Shown here: one piece after another, positions 39,693 to 51,900 of the stretch | Numbering within the stretch: the first letter of the stretch is position 1 | Layout: each line of letters starts with the position of its first letter | NCBI GenBank assembly: GCA_000708835.1 | Contig: DF237046.1 | Span: forward strand, 73,961-137,960 | Source: Klebsormidium nitens | Taxonomy: Eukaryota; Streptophyta; Klebsormidiophyceae; Klebsormidiales; Klebsormidiaceae | Length of the DNA stretch: 64,000 nucleotides | Direction of reading: 5' to 3' | Translations under genes and position numbers: made by a program | Notes under the pieces: generated by a model | Told to the model about the DNA's origin: nothing | Seen by the model: the letters and a program-made list of their open reading frames with translations, nothing else | The model's database searches: none

Positions 39693-40001
39693 AGGTACCT
39701 GGCAGGTAGTCACTAGTGTAGTGTTCTGCTGTTATACGCGATGCATGCGGGCGGCATAGGTATGAGATCGCACTCATGAACACCGCCATCTGTACGTGGT
39801 CATTGTAAAGTCGAATCCGTCGCAATATGTGACGTATCGGATCCTGCATTTAACGCAGATCGATAATCGTGATTACTCGCATATACCTACTTCCATATCG
39901 AACGTACGCATATATGCCATATATGCCGTTTGATGCTTCACCGGCCGCCGTCGGAAGGCCTTCGTTCCTCGCCGGCTGCAGAATATCAAAGGGTATGCAA
40001 C

Positions 40002-40034
40002 AGCCATAGCTCACGTACCAGGTGAGCTATGGCT
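40002..40034. repeat. Perfect 13-bp inverted repeat, 7-base spacer
   Basis: AGCCATAGCTCAC (40002-40014), spacer GTACCAG, GTGAGCTATGGCT (40022-40034). It is a strong hairpin candidate about 670 bases upstream of the MYB start codon. Confidence 0.9.
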
Positions 40035-40702
40035 AGAATAGGCTTGACACTTATGATCGAGAAGCTGAGAACCGGGTGCTGCTGGAGTATACGTCGACAT
40101 CCGGGTTTTGTAAGTTACGCCGCCACGGAAGGCAGACATCGGGGCTCTGCTACGGTACCGTACCGCAGCCGGGGGTTCCGTTATACGTTTTCAACTAATA
40201 TCAGTGCATTTTTATCGTATTTGGTAAAAATCCCGGATTCTAAGAGATTTGCCGGCAACCGACGTCATACTAGTGACGTAGGTGCATCGCCGGCGGCTAA
40301 TGCGGTATACAACCGGTGGTTAGGACGCGTCGTACGGCCCGTACCCCACTTACATGAAACGTTGCACACGTCATGTTGAATAAATGACCACTTTCTGGAT
40401 CTGCCAATTTGCTGATTCCTGATTTCTGCAACCTGATACGGGGTCTGTTGAACTGGAAAGTGCGACGAGCCTCGGGGCGGTCAATCCCAGTCCTCAGGCT
40501 CCTATGAGGCTGTATGAAAGTTGCCAGATGCATGTAAAATGCTGATCATCTGCCCTGGCAGCGGTGGCGCTCGATGTGATCCTGCAACTGGAATGAGTCA
40601 GGCAGAGAGGAAGGGAGGTTGTCCAATGCCAGCTTGGGTCCCCCTGGCATAGTCTAGACGGATAATGCCGCGAGGGGCACGTCGATAGTTCAGCTGTGCA
40701 CC

Positions 40703-43700
40703 ATGCAGTTTCCTCCAAGGATGGAGGAGATTGCACCCACCGGAGATGATGGCCTGCACCGGGGCCCATGGGCCGAGTGGGAGGATGAGCTGCTAGTCAA
40801 GTATGTGGCCAAGTACGGGGAAGGAAACTGGGCCAGCGTCAAGGAGAAGCCAGACATTGGGCTGAAGAGATGCGGGAAGAGTTGCCGGCTGAGGTTTTTG
40901 AACCACCTCAAGCCCGGTTTGAAGAAAGGAGCGTTTAGGTACGGCGGAGGCATTGGTGTTGCTTTTGTGTTAAAAGTAGAGCTGACTTGCTGAGGAAGGT
41001 ATTATGATAGATGCATGCATGGAGCGAGCTCGCTTGAATGTTATGCTTTCAATTGCATTTCAGCTTGTTTTCTTTTTTTGCCATGTTGCTTGTAGATTCT
41101 TGGCTAGCAAGATATCTCTTGCAGCAATGAAAGTTTTGTATTCCTTGCTATTATTGAAACATGCTTTACAGCGGCAAGTCCAGTCTATTGAAGATGAAGG
41201 ATAAGGTGATTGAAATGCCTAGAAAGCTTGAACTATTTTGAAAGCAGAGCTGGTTTGCCACAGGGCATGGGGTCTGCATTTGATCGCGAAGCGCCTTAGT
41301 GTTGGACACCATCTATCTGACGCATTATCGGTCACATCAAGGCCTGATGCAGTTGTAATGTACACCGATCCGCTGACAATGACAGGGAATCCTGTCTCGT
41401 GGCTCCATTTCAAACCACCAAGATGTGGCAGCAGTCGCTGTCGCTTCATATCTGGGCTTTAAGGCTTGCGGTATCAATGCCCTGATGACTGGTTCTCACA
41501 GCAGCCTGCCTTTCATCTGCAGTGAGGATGAGGAGGACCTTATTTTCACCCTCCACACCTACTATGGAAACAAGTAAGGGCAGATTGCGCTCCATACAGC
41601 ACCCAGCTTGCTTTGAGAGTGCGAATTGTTCCCCTTGATGCATTGACACCTGTGATACCTGTGAGACAGTCCTCTGTGTGAATCCCTCGCCCCACCTTCG
41701 TGACTCTTCTGATGAACCTTTCTCTCTCCATATATTTTGATTATTATGAGGTCAAAAAGTTTCTTGGTTCTTATTCATGCCAAGCCGTGTCACATCCTCT
41801 CAGTGCTCCCGCTTCTGTCCACCCTCAGATGGTCAAGAATCGCGCTGGAGCTCCCCGGACGCACAGACAATGAGATCAAGAACTTTTACCACTACAAGTG
41901 TAAGAAGCTGGAGAATGCCAGGCTGTCGGTGCCGGGCCAGTCCGCGCAAGACAAGGTTCGGGCGCACGAGTTTGTGCATAGCAGGATGTCGACCGAGGAG
42001 CTCTCCATCAACCTCGCCCCGCGCGAGCCCCCTCCTGCGAGCCTGCTTGGCAAGCGGGACCGGGCAGATACCCCCGATCGTGACGTCAAGTTCCAGAAGA
42101 CCGACTCCGCCCGGCCTGTTCCGATGCCGCCACTCCCGCCCCAACAAGGGAACAGCAACATAACGTTGCGCGTGCCCATCATTGGGCCTTCCAAGCCCTT
42201 GCAGTTGGGGGACCATCCCCCGATTGAGAAGCCCCTTCCGGTGCAAAGAATCACTTCAAACAAGAACCTCGAGTCTGCTGGCAAGCTCGCCCAGACTGCA
42301 ATCGACGCCGCGCGCGCCTCTGCGTCTGCGGGGGGGAGAGTGGACGAAGCAGCCCTCATGGCGGCGGCGGCCTTGCATAGGAACAGCACAATGGACACAA
42401 AGCCTTCAGATGCTGTAACAAACATGATGACGGGGGTAGCTCGCCTGGCGGCCGAAGCGGTGCTCCCACGGGCAAGCAGCACAGGGTTCGACCTGGGAGG
42501 GGGGGGTGGGCAGTTCCCGCTGCAGTTGCCGGCGGGATACCTGCAGCAGCAGCAGCGGCTCGAGCTGCTGTCGCAGCTGTACAACACCTCAGAGCAGCAG
42601 GGGATGAAAGTGCAGCAGCAGGTGGCGGCGCTGTTTCCCGCGAGCCCCGTCTCGATCCTGGACGTGGCGCAGCTGGACCAGCACCAGAGGCAGCTTCTTG
42701 AAACACGGGTGCGTGCGCTGTTGGCGGCGAGGCGGGGGGGGGACGTCCTGAACCGCCAGGCGAGCGAGCCTGCGCGGCTGGACCTGTTGCGGCGTGCCAT
42801 GGAGATTGAGGCGGCAGGGCGGGGTGCTATTGGGGCAGCGCGGCCGGTGGACCAGGTGGAACAGACTCTAGAAAGGGCGGAGGCGTTTCTGCGGCCAAAG
42901 CAAGAATTGGGGGCAGGGGGGGTGGGAGCCCCGGAGCACGGTCTTGACAGGCAGGAAGAGATGAGGCCAGGCGGGTGGAGCGATGAGCCATTGCGCCAGG
43001 GGGGTGCCGGTCCTATGGCCGAAGTCGGGCCCAGAGCAAAGAGCAGCGAGATAGCGCCAAGCCAGACGACGGAGGGGGCTTCCCCCTTGTCCCACATAGA
43101 GAGTGTTGAGAAGGAGGCAGCAAACCCCAAGGGGCGGGAAGACGGGGGCTCCATTGGGTCAGAGGAGGTCAGGGCACAAGACTCGAGTGGCAGCTTGCTG
43201 GGTCCCAAGATGAAGGCCTTCAAGGAGCTGCGGCGGCCGCAACTGGACATACTGGGCCAGGGAGAGGATCCGGAGCCCGGCCCGCTGACCGCTGCGGTCG
43301 GGCGCCACATCAGCCCCTCGGAAAGCACGGCGCGCACGCCGGCGTGGCTGTGGTCCCCCCGGCTGAGCGCGGGGCGCAAGAAGTGGGCAGGCCCAATCTG
43401 GAAGACGGTGAACGGACACTCGGTGGACATCAGCGAGCTGAGCCCGGACTACGTCAGCGAGCTGTGGGGCCTGGACGCCGAGACGTTTGCGTGCAAAACG
43501 CCCACGCTGTCACTGTTCCCGGGGGCGGTCAGCGACGATGAGGTGAGCAAGCAGAGGCGTCTGGCAAAGTCCCCACTGCACGGCCTGAAGTGGGCAGCAG
43601 CAGGCCCCTTGAGCGTTTTAGGAGTGGTGACATGTTATGCTGTACCGAGTTTTACGACGAACTTTGTGCACAGCAGTTAGTGTGCACAGGGCTCTGCCGC

Positions 43701-44538
43701 AGTGCCAGTCTCCCTGCTCTTCAGTGTGTCGTCTCTTTCTTTGTTTTCACAAGAATGTGGCACGGCATCCGAGCCCTTCGCCTGTCAACTTCGCCGTCCG
43801 ACCCTGACCCTTTTTTTCCAGGCCTTCAGCCTGACCGACCGGGGACCCAGTACGGCGCGCTCCCCGTCCACCAGCGACGGCCCCCCCTGGCTCCCGTGGC
43901 TGCCACTGGACGGCAAGGTGGTTACTCGGGATGAGGTGTCGGGCAAGCTAGTGTCCCCTCGCACCGTTATGGAAGCCATCGAGAGCGGGCCCCTCAGTCC
44001 GTGGTCCCCGCGGGACTTGTTGGAGTCGCCCTCGGATGGGCAGCTCACCAGCCTGGGGAGCAGCAGGGGCAGCGGGCGGGCCCACCAGTGGTGGCTCTCG
44101 CTCATCGGCACCCCCCGCGAGCAGCCGGCGGAAGAGAAGCAGGACAGGGCAGGCCCGGGGGGGGGGTTCCGGGAGGGACCAGCTAGTGAAGCGGCACAAG
44201 GGCAGGAGGGAGGGGTGAAAAGTGGGGGTTTGGTTCGGGAGGCGAGCCTGAGAATTGAGGGCAAGGTCGGGGAGTCCAAAGAAGGGGGCCTTGTTGCTGA
44301 GGGGACTTGGCCGTCGCTGGAGGACAAACGTCGGCCCACCAGTTCGTTCACCTTCGCCACGTTCGCTTCCCAAGGGGACCAGACTGGGGCTGGGGACGAC
44401 CAACGAAAGGACGAAACACCCGCAGAGTCTGCGCCTGAGTCAGGGTTGAGAGGTGGCAGCCCCAAGTCGGCCTCTATGCTGGAGCAGGTACGCAGCCTGT
44501 TCACCAGACCCAGCGGGCCGCGACTCGACTCAAAGTAG
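40703..44538 (+). CDS. R2R3-MYB transcription factor, GAMYB-like, divergent
   Basis: Exons 40703-40938, 41523-41573 (a 51-base micro-exon), 41829-43542 and 43822-44538, phases 2, 2, 0, total 905 residues. R2 runs from W23 through GEGNW43 to RCGKSCRLRF65LNHLKPGLKKGAF. The micro-exon supplies the first helix of R3 (SEDEEDLIFTLHTYYGNK) and exon 3 the rest (WSRIALELPGRTDNEIKN). The RCGKSCRLR...NHL...LKKGAF signature is that of the GAMYB subgroup. Unlike GAMYBs, the third tryptophan of R2 is F65 and the usual NYW of R3 is NFY (114-116), followed by HYKCKKLENA. About 790 residues of C-terminal sequence are low-complexity and probably disordered, with Q-rich (LQQQQRLELLSQ) and acidic stretches that could activate transcription. 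It is expected to act in the nucleus; its targets are unknown. Confidence 0.85.
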
Positions 44539-46290
44539 CGCTGCTCCCGAGTCCGGCATTAACGTGCACGCGCAGGGGCGAGCAGCTTGCGATACGAGCA
44601 GTGACTACAATGTCCAAGGGGTGTCAAAGTTCTTATGGGAGAATGTTTTCTAGGACGACCGGAGTTGGACTGCATGGTGCTGACAGCTGTACAGAGCAGG
44701 TTCGTTGGCTGTTCGTATCGAAGTGTCTGCAATCAGGACGTTCAAAATTGCTCGAGTTGCCAGCCGCAAGATTGACCTCCAGGAAGCTTAATTTAGCTGT
44801 TGGTTTTGTATCTAGTCAAATGCTCGCAAGAGACAGGAAGCGTCAATTTTCACTAGTGTATGCGGTAGGTAACCTGTGAGGTATGGCAGGCCATCTTGCG
44901 GGACGGGCTGACCGTGTAAGGAATAAACGTTAGAGCGCTTTTTTGAAGGTAACGCGAGTGGCCTAGCTGCTGTCGCGTCGATTCTTGCAACGGTAGGTGT
45001 GTACCTTAGCTTTCAGCACAGTAGTCCGTATTGCAGTGTAGGGGATTGACAGCCTTAGTCAATCACAGGTCCCACACCAAAACTTACAGGCATGTCACAA
45101 ACTGCATATTCCACATGTACGTTTTGCATTCCGGCATTGAGATATCCCAACAAGCTTAGTTCTCACAAACAATTCATGAGAGCACAGAGCTCGATCTGTG
45201 CAAGTCTATGAATCTAATCATGTGCACGCTCTCGATCACAAAGTACGTCATAATTCCACTTGTGCATGGCGGCCCGGTGAAATTGGACTCCCTTAATTGT
45301 CTGGAAATGACGGTTCAAGTGCAGCCCCATGCAACTACCTGCTTAAGCTTGGATGTTGTCTGGTATACATAGTTACATTTATGCTCATGTCCAGCTTGAT
45401 TATCAATCTTCACGACTCCATCATTGCTCTACTGAGAGCTTAAGGGTGTACTTACATGAGCGGAGTCACCCAAGTGCAGCATGCACCGTCGAAATTCTAA
45501 TCATATTGACCGCGGTTGCATTTCTTGCAACTTAGATGTAAACATATCATAAGGTTCAGGCTGGCTGGATTCGAGCGGCTGTCGATCATGTGCATGCGGT
45601 CATTAATTGATCAAGGGACCGGTCTAGCCAGGCCTGACATGCGCGTCTGCTAATGGCCTCTTGAAGCTTACGTTTAACGGGATTGCTTCTTGGTACCGAA
45701 AGTTGCTGACAAGGGCAGCGTGTATGTATTTAAAGTACTGGACCAATGATCACAGACAAGAGCCCTGATCTCACGCGGCGTAGCATTCAAGGGCAGATTC
45801 TGTGTCGCCCAAAAACTAGACTCCCAGTGTTGAGTCCATGGCTGTCCTGCAGCCTTTTAACCGGATTATCAAGGAGTTCTTTCCTTCGCCTAATATGCAA
45901 AATGGAAGTCATTGTCTTAGACAAGTGGCAGGAAACGCACGGCACTTGCGAACCCTGCCTGACTGGAACGTTGGAGGGGTACCGGCTCGAATCAAGCAAT
46001 CGAAAAGCGCTTTTAGCCCTCATCGTCTTCCGCACTCCCAATCTTTGTGCCCAAAGGTTTGCGTCGCGCCCTGCAAAAGGCAAGCTCATTGTCATTGGGT
46101 GCTCGGCCCGCTCGCTGCCTACCGCACTATCGAGCTCCTCGCGGTTGCCTGCTCCTAACCTGAAACCACCATTTGTTTCAACGGTGCATAAGTCTCATGC
46201 CTGATCAAGCATCACAAAAAAGAGGCGACACAATCTACAGCTCCAAGAACGAGAACATCGATTATCGTGGGAAGGTTCATTCGGCATATT
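44539..46290. other. Convergent intergenic spacer
   Basis: This lies between the MYB 3' end (+) and the PAXX-like 3' end (-). It is AT-rich with only short frames, none protein-like; I see nothing beyond presumed 3' UTRs. Confidence 0.45.
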
Positions 46291-48201
46291 TCACCTCTTT
46301 GGCATTGGCCGTCCTCCTTTTTTGACTGTAGGAGCTGTCGCCGCTGGGGCGGGTGAGGTAGAAGCAACTGCACGGAGCAAATGCACAAACTTCGCCAAGT
46401 TCGACGGTCTGACAATCTCAACGATTTCGTCGCAACTAGTTCTTGACTTCAGGGTTGCAAGCAGGCCGGGCAAGATGTTCTTTTGTTTTGTGAATCGTTG
46501 CACACTGACTGAGGAAGAGAACAAAGCTGCCTCCTGACGCCACTCTCACGACGAAATAAAATAAAGCATAAAAGGAACCTATGGGGCTCAGACGAACGAG
46601 TCTGGACAGAAAGCCGACTATCAAGTCCCTATATTACGTCAAAACGTCAAGCTGATTTTCCTCCTGTAGAGTAAATGCAAATCAACTCTGTTAAGCACTG
46701 GTATTGACAGCCTGAGATCTGGCTGGAACTTTTTACATTCGACGATCACATACCCCCTGTCGTGACAAAGGGCATCTCCTGCTTTAGTGTCTTACCAGGC
46801 GGGGGACTGCGGGGCTGTGAACCAAGAGGTTGCGATCCTTGAGTCTGGGACTGTGTAGCAGGGAATGGTTCCTGAGTTCTGGCTGTAGCTGTCATTGTGG
46901 GGGCCATGCTAGCGCTGACAGGCTCCAGGGGAGAGGCATCACCCCTGCGGGAGCGACTAGAATGTCGGCCCCCCAGGATTCGGGCCTGCATTTGTTCAGC
47001 ACGAGCCTTCTCTCGAGCAAGCTCCTGCTCCAGCTGAGAGGTGTGCGATTGCTCTGCAGGGGCCCGGGAATGACTGAGAAGAAGCACTTGAGAACATGCT
47101 CAAGGAGCCACAAATCAAGGCTGCCAGAGAAATTTGTGGTCCTCGTGAATTGCTGGCCCGCAAACTGAGAAGAAATTTGTCAGAGGTGCGAGACCGCCAG
47201 GTCAGGTTGTAGCTTGAACGAAGGTAGATCACTTCCTGCAGCTTCATGCTGTGCAGGATCCCTTTGCCTCCAACAGCACCTCACTTGGAGTCACTAACAT
47301 GGCAAGTTGAACTTTCTCTGAGAACACAAAGCTGCTCACCAAGAAGACTCTGGATGAAAGGAGATAAACATATCTTTCAAATTTCGAGGATGAAAGGTCA
47401 CCTTTTCTAGCTAGCTAGTTGGTTGGATGCCTGGGCTTACCTTGCTGAAACTTGCCCTGCAGATCCTGGAATGCTGAATGCAAATTGATTGCCACAGCAC
47501 TCTTCAGATCATCCCGCTGGCCAACAGCAACTGGAGATAGTTCAAGGTCCACCTTCAGTCCTGTCGCTTGCTTGCGTCCAACAAGCCAGGCGGAGGTGGC
47601 ACCTGCAAACAGCATTGCGGTTAATGACATAGCATTCATGCAGGGGTCGTCACAACAGGATTGACTTCATTTCCAACTTACTACCAGCATGTGATATGAT
47701 CATGCATCTCCAGACACCTTCTTCAAGCGAATCAGGTACATGCGATTCTAGGAAGAGGCATCCAGTGCATCAGTCACAGAAGGCAAATGGTGGTGACCCC
47801 TGCAATGCTAGGCTGTCCAGGTCCGGCTGGTCATCGCTGTCCCAATGCTGCGCCAATGCTTCTCTACCTTCTCCTCCAATCGCAGACGCTGGCCCTCCCA
47901 ATTGGACCACCACATGCTCCGATGTAAAGGCTTGGCGCAGAAACTGAAGAAAGTCCTCCCAAGTCCCCCCCACCCCGATGTCGTCTCGGAGGTCCAACAA
48001 CTGTTTGGGGCTCAGCTCTGTGGTCCAGCTGTGGCTATGGAAATCTGTGACCCTGGCTTGCAAAGCGCTGCCATCGGGAGTCAGCTTAAGCGTGAACAGG
48101 AAGTCAAACAGCACCGCAATTTCATAGTTGGGGGAGGAAGGGCTCAGCCGACCTTTGGCACGATTGAACACTGGCAAGAAGGACGCCAACGACTCCGCCA
48201 T
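46291..48201 (-). CDS. Candidate PAXX / XRCC4-superfamily end-joining factor
   Basis: Proposed exons on the minus strand: 48201-47868, 47602-47441, 47349-47340 (10 bases), 47073-46796 and 46367-46291; phases 1, 1, 2, 1 close to 286 residues. The N-terminal part resembles the head domain of PAXX: a hydrophobic strand pair, ARVTD...HSW (W59), then ELSPKQLLDLRDDIGV, a FLQFLRQAF helix and VVVQLGGPAS. Next is a likely coiled coil (exon 2 and the LEQELAREKARAEQMQARI run of exon 4), then a long S/T/P/Q-rich tail. The last residues, VKKGGRPMPKR, are basic, as are the Ku-binding tips of PAXX and XLF. By family, the protein would bridge broken DNA ends with Ku, XRCC4 and ligase IV in the nucleus. The micro-exon, the exact start and a possible extra intron in exon 1 are uncertain. 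A general XRCC4-like protein is the alternative. Confidence 0.45.
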
Positions 48202-48993
48202 CGTCCTGTAGCAGCTGGCATGCAAGGAGAGACGAAGATTCTCCAATTGCTAACTTGCTGGCAGCGTTGCCATCATGAGCTGATTGCAAGTCGTGCACAT
48301 GCTAGAGAGTGACCGAGAAGAGCAGAATTAAGGAGCATTCATTCATTCATTCATGATCTTGAATTTGCAGCATTCTTTTGAAGCTCCCTAGCTCTACAGT
48401 CTACTGCGCCACTGAATCAGATACCTGGCTTCAGCTTCAGATTGGCTCGCTGTGACCGCATAGCCGTCCGATCAAGACTAGCTTCGTCCCGGAATCAAGC
48501 ATGGACTGCGAAGCCGTACGCACCGGCGCCTGGAGTCCGCCGGATTAGGCCCGCAACTAGAGAACATACCAAGTCGTCCACGTAGAAAGCTTTGACTGGC
48601 GAAACCCTAGATTTCTTGACTCCTGCTTTGCGCTCTATGCACTATCCGCGAACCAGGAAAAAGAGCTTTTCCTACCCGATGTTCCTTTCCGTCCTGCTGT
48701 TCAATCTTGGAGTCGCTTTCTTATATTAACAGCGTCAGCATTTTGACGTACATATTGTGGACGCAAGTCCAGGTCCGATGCTACCTACAATTCTGGTCAA
48801 GACAACGTGAACGGATTCCAGACAAGGACGAACAGGCCCACTGCTTATTGCGGCTTACAAGGAGGACACGCTTGTGACGTTCCTGCCTCCAGCATTCGCC
48901 AGTGGTCAAAGGGCCAAGGCCTTTTCAATTGAAAGATATTTGAAATAGACCGCGGACTGCAAGGTGTCTCTGCAGTATCCACGAAAATCTTCA
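48202..48993. promoter_or_regulatory. Divergent promoter region with (ATTC)4 run
   Basis: These 792 bases separate the PAXX-like start (minus) from the TTC39-like start (plus). A short microsatellite of four ATTC units sits at 48337-48352. No other motif is clear. The 5' UTR of either gene may occupy part of it. Confidence 0.45.
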
Positions 48994-51900
48994 ATGGCTC
49001 CTGGCAGTCCAAAGCCGGTGGAGGACCTGGAGGATGTAGGCCCAGGAGACATGGCCAATTATGGGCTTGCTCTTGACGGCGACCAGCAGGCGGAGTTTGA
49101 GATTGAGGAAGAGCAGGTGCGTATGCTCCAGCCCCATCACAACTTGAGTTCAGATGGTGATACTAGGCAGTCAATTGAAACACCCTCTGCCATCGTTACA
49201 GTCCATGCCAACCTTCTTAATGCGAGCACCTGTTTGTTGTGATGGGAAAGGCGCATGCGAAGAACAGTGGACATGCATACAATTTCCTTGTCTCTGAAAT
49301 GTTATACTGATGTATTCTAGTGGTATGTTTATGAGTTTCTTGGGTTCTGGCCGCCAGATTGATAGTAGAAGGAAAGCAACGACCCCAATATCTGAATTTG
49401 TTTGCACTATCCATAAGCAGGTGTTTCGATACTGAAGTCGCTTAATACAATCGATGCCAAACCAGCAACGCCTGCATGAAGCTTTATCCTGTCTTTAGAC
49501 TGTGGGTACATGTCATTTATCACCATTCCGGCACGCTCAGCGGTAGAGTGTACATCAGTTGCAACAAACGAGAAAATTGATTGAGTCTGCTGCTTGATCC
49601 GCAGGTTCTTCAAGGCCTGGCCCTGCTGTTCACAGAGAAGGTGCAGGAGAGTGAGCAGTTCTTTGAGGAGCTCAAGACAGGCAACGCCCGCCTTACGCTG
49701 CATCATGCCGAAGTGTCCGCTCTGAAAGCTTTGGTTGGCTTCGAACAAGAGGTGAGCGGTTGAATGAACTGCGATGTGATAGTCCTTCTCCAAGCGATTA
49801 AGTATCAAAGGTACACAACACAATTTGCGCCTTGCAATTGTACAGAGGGAAGGCTGCAGTATCTCGTTTGCTGTGAGCAATCGCATCCCTTGACGACACT
49901 CCCTTTTGGCAATCTTGATGGTCATCAGAATGCATTATGAAAGGAGCTTGGTCAAGATGTAGAGTCTGGACCGATTGAAGGAGGGATGACCAGCTATTGC
50001 ACTCGTCTTCGATATCACATGCTGTTCCTTCGACCTCGTTTCAGGACATCGAACGAGCCATCAGCCTGCTCAGTGAAGCCTACAACTTGGCAACACAGGC
50101 AGAAAAGCAGAAGCGCACTCACAGCAAAGTGGCCAAGGTGAGACATCTTGGCCGTCATGCGATTTTGGGCGTGCTTCGTCAGTTCATGTATGCAAAACTT
50201 GAATCCCGAAACATTACTCTGCCTGCTAAACCGAGGTCTCCTGACGACCGTGCAGAGCTTTCATTGGTAGGTCGAAACATCTTCGGTTTATATCCTACAG
50301 GTGAAAGGCTTCTTCCAGTGGGCCACGGGCCAGCGCGGCCGGGCCGGCAGTGAGGCGGAGGCGCGCATGGAGGGCACCGAGAAGGCCGGGGACACGGCAG
50401 CCCGGCTGCAGCGGCAGCGGCGCCAGCGGCTGCGCGCACTGACCGTGCAGGCTGAAGCCGACCTGGTACTGGGGCTGCTGCACCTGGTTGGGGGGGGCGA
50501 ACTGTCCTCGCAACCCATCAAGGCCGGCTTCTACCTCCGCAGGTATGAGGAAAAACCGACTCGTGGTCATCTGATGGCAGGCGCTTGGAGGATTTTGAAC
50601 GGGTTGCGTTGAGCTGAGTTGTGTTCCAACTCCGCTCACACAATCTTTGCTCAAGACGTCGATTGGTCCTTGTTCTACTGTTTCGGCGTCTCTTCAGTCT
50701 TTCGGCCTGCGAGTGCTGCCAGGCATAGTCTCAACTACGACAGCCAGCCTCGTCAACCTCTTGTGTTAACCCCTTGGTTCAGTATTGTTCGGAGATAGTT
50801 ATCTGAGCACAGTTTGGCCATTGAATGGGTTTCCTCTCGTCGATTCCGGCTGCAGGGCCTGGAGCGAGTACGCGCACTGTCAGTCCAAGCTGGAGCAGGT
50901 GCTGCGAGACTACGCAGTCATGAAGGGGCTGCAGGCCGGCCCGGACATGGACGACGAGAGGCTGGCCGAGAAGGAGAGGGAGATCGGCGGGGACTGGAGC
51001 GATGAGGAGGGGGAGCCGGCAGATAGCAAGAAGACGGGGGCCAAGGCCAGCGCAACAGTGGTGCCGATTGAGGCGGCACCCAAGGGGACGGACGGAGAGG
51101 AGGCACAGGACGACTTCGGCGACTTTGCAGGTAGAGACGGAGGCCAAAAGGCACACTCAAACGAGGCTGAAGCAAGAGGGATCGCTAGAGTGGACAGCCT
51201 GAATGAATAGTACTCAGACTCGGTGTGCAAATTCTATTGTTCTTGGGCTGACTCGTCTTGCACTGCGCCCCCTCAATCATGCCAAGATAGGCAGACGAGG
51301 TAGAACGAGACGGCAAGCCAATCCTGACATGTCCTCTTGCTGCAGCTGCCGCCCCCAGCGCACAGACCGTCGCAGCAGGGCTGGCCCGCCTGGACCTCAG
51401 GAACGGCGGGGCTGGCAGCAGCGAGGACCCTGAGCTGGTGTCACTGCGGGCAGGGATCCAGTTTGGAGTGGGCATGCTGCACTGCGTCATGTCCATGGTG
51501 AGCAGAGGTTATAAGACAAAGAAACCAGAATATGTCGAAGACGCATAACTTAAGGAAGAGGCCTTGCAAACTACGGCATGGTTCTGACAGTACGGAAGAG
51601 CCAACCTTTTTCAGTGTTCCCATTCGAAAACACTGAAGAAATCAAGAAGAATGGTGATAATTCGAAGAATAGACTTCTTTCGATCAAGGCAGTGAGCGGC
51701 TGCTGCTTGTGCGCAGCTGCCCCCGGCCGTGCTGCGGTCGCTGGAGTGGGTGGGCGTGGCGGGCATCGACCGCAAGCTGGGCCTCAAGCTGCTGCAACAG
51801 TGCGCCGCCACCCACACCGGGCACGCCACCCTCGCTGCCTACGCCCAGCTGCACTGTGAGCACCTGCGTGACAAATCATCATGTTACTCTGACGGGAAAG

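Larger units (their letters stand above)
37683..40702. other. Gene-poor, palindrome-rich intergenic region
   Basis: About 3 kb with no credible gene on either strand. From about 38,800 to 40,200 the sequence is dense in GTAC, GGTACC and TACCGG words, with several perfect inverted repeats (listed separately). It could be a decayed non-autonomous transposon or a promoter-proximal repeat patch for the MYB gene; I see no terminal repeats with a target-site duplication. Confidence 0.4.

Noticed and set aside
41892-43430. 512-residue open frame on the minus strand
   Set aside because: It is antisense to the long MYB exon; serine- and arginine-rich composition mirrors GC-rich low-complexity coding on the other strand, and the sense strand has clear MYB homology.
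43785-44504. 239-residue minus-strand frame
   Set aside because: It is the antisense shadow of the last MYB exon, with no domain.
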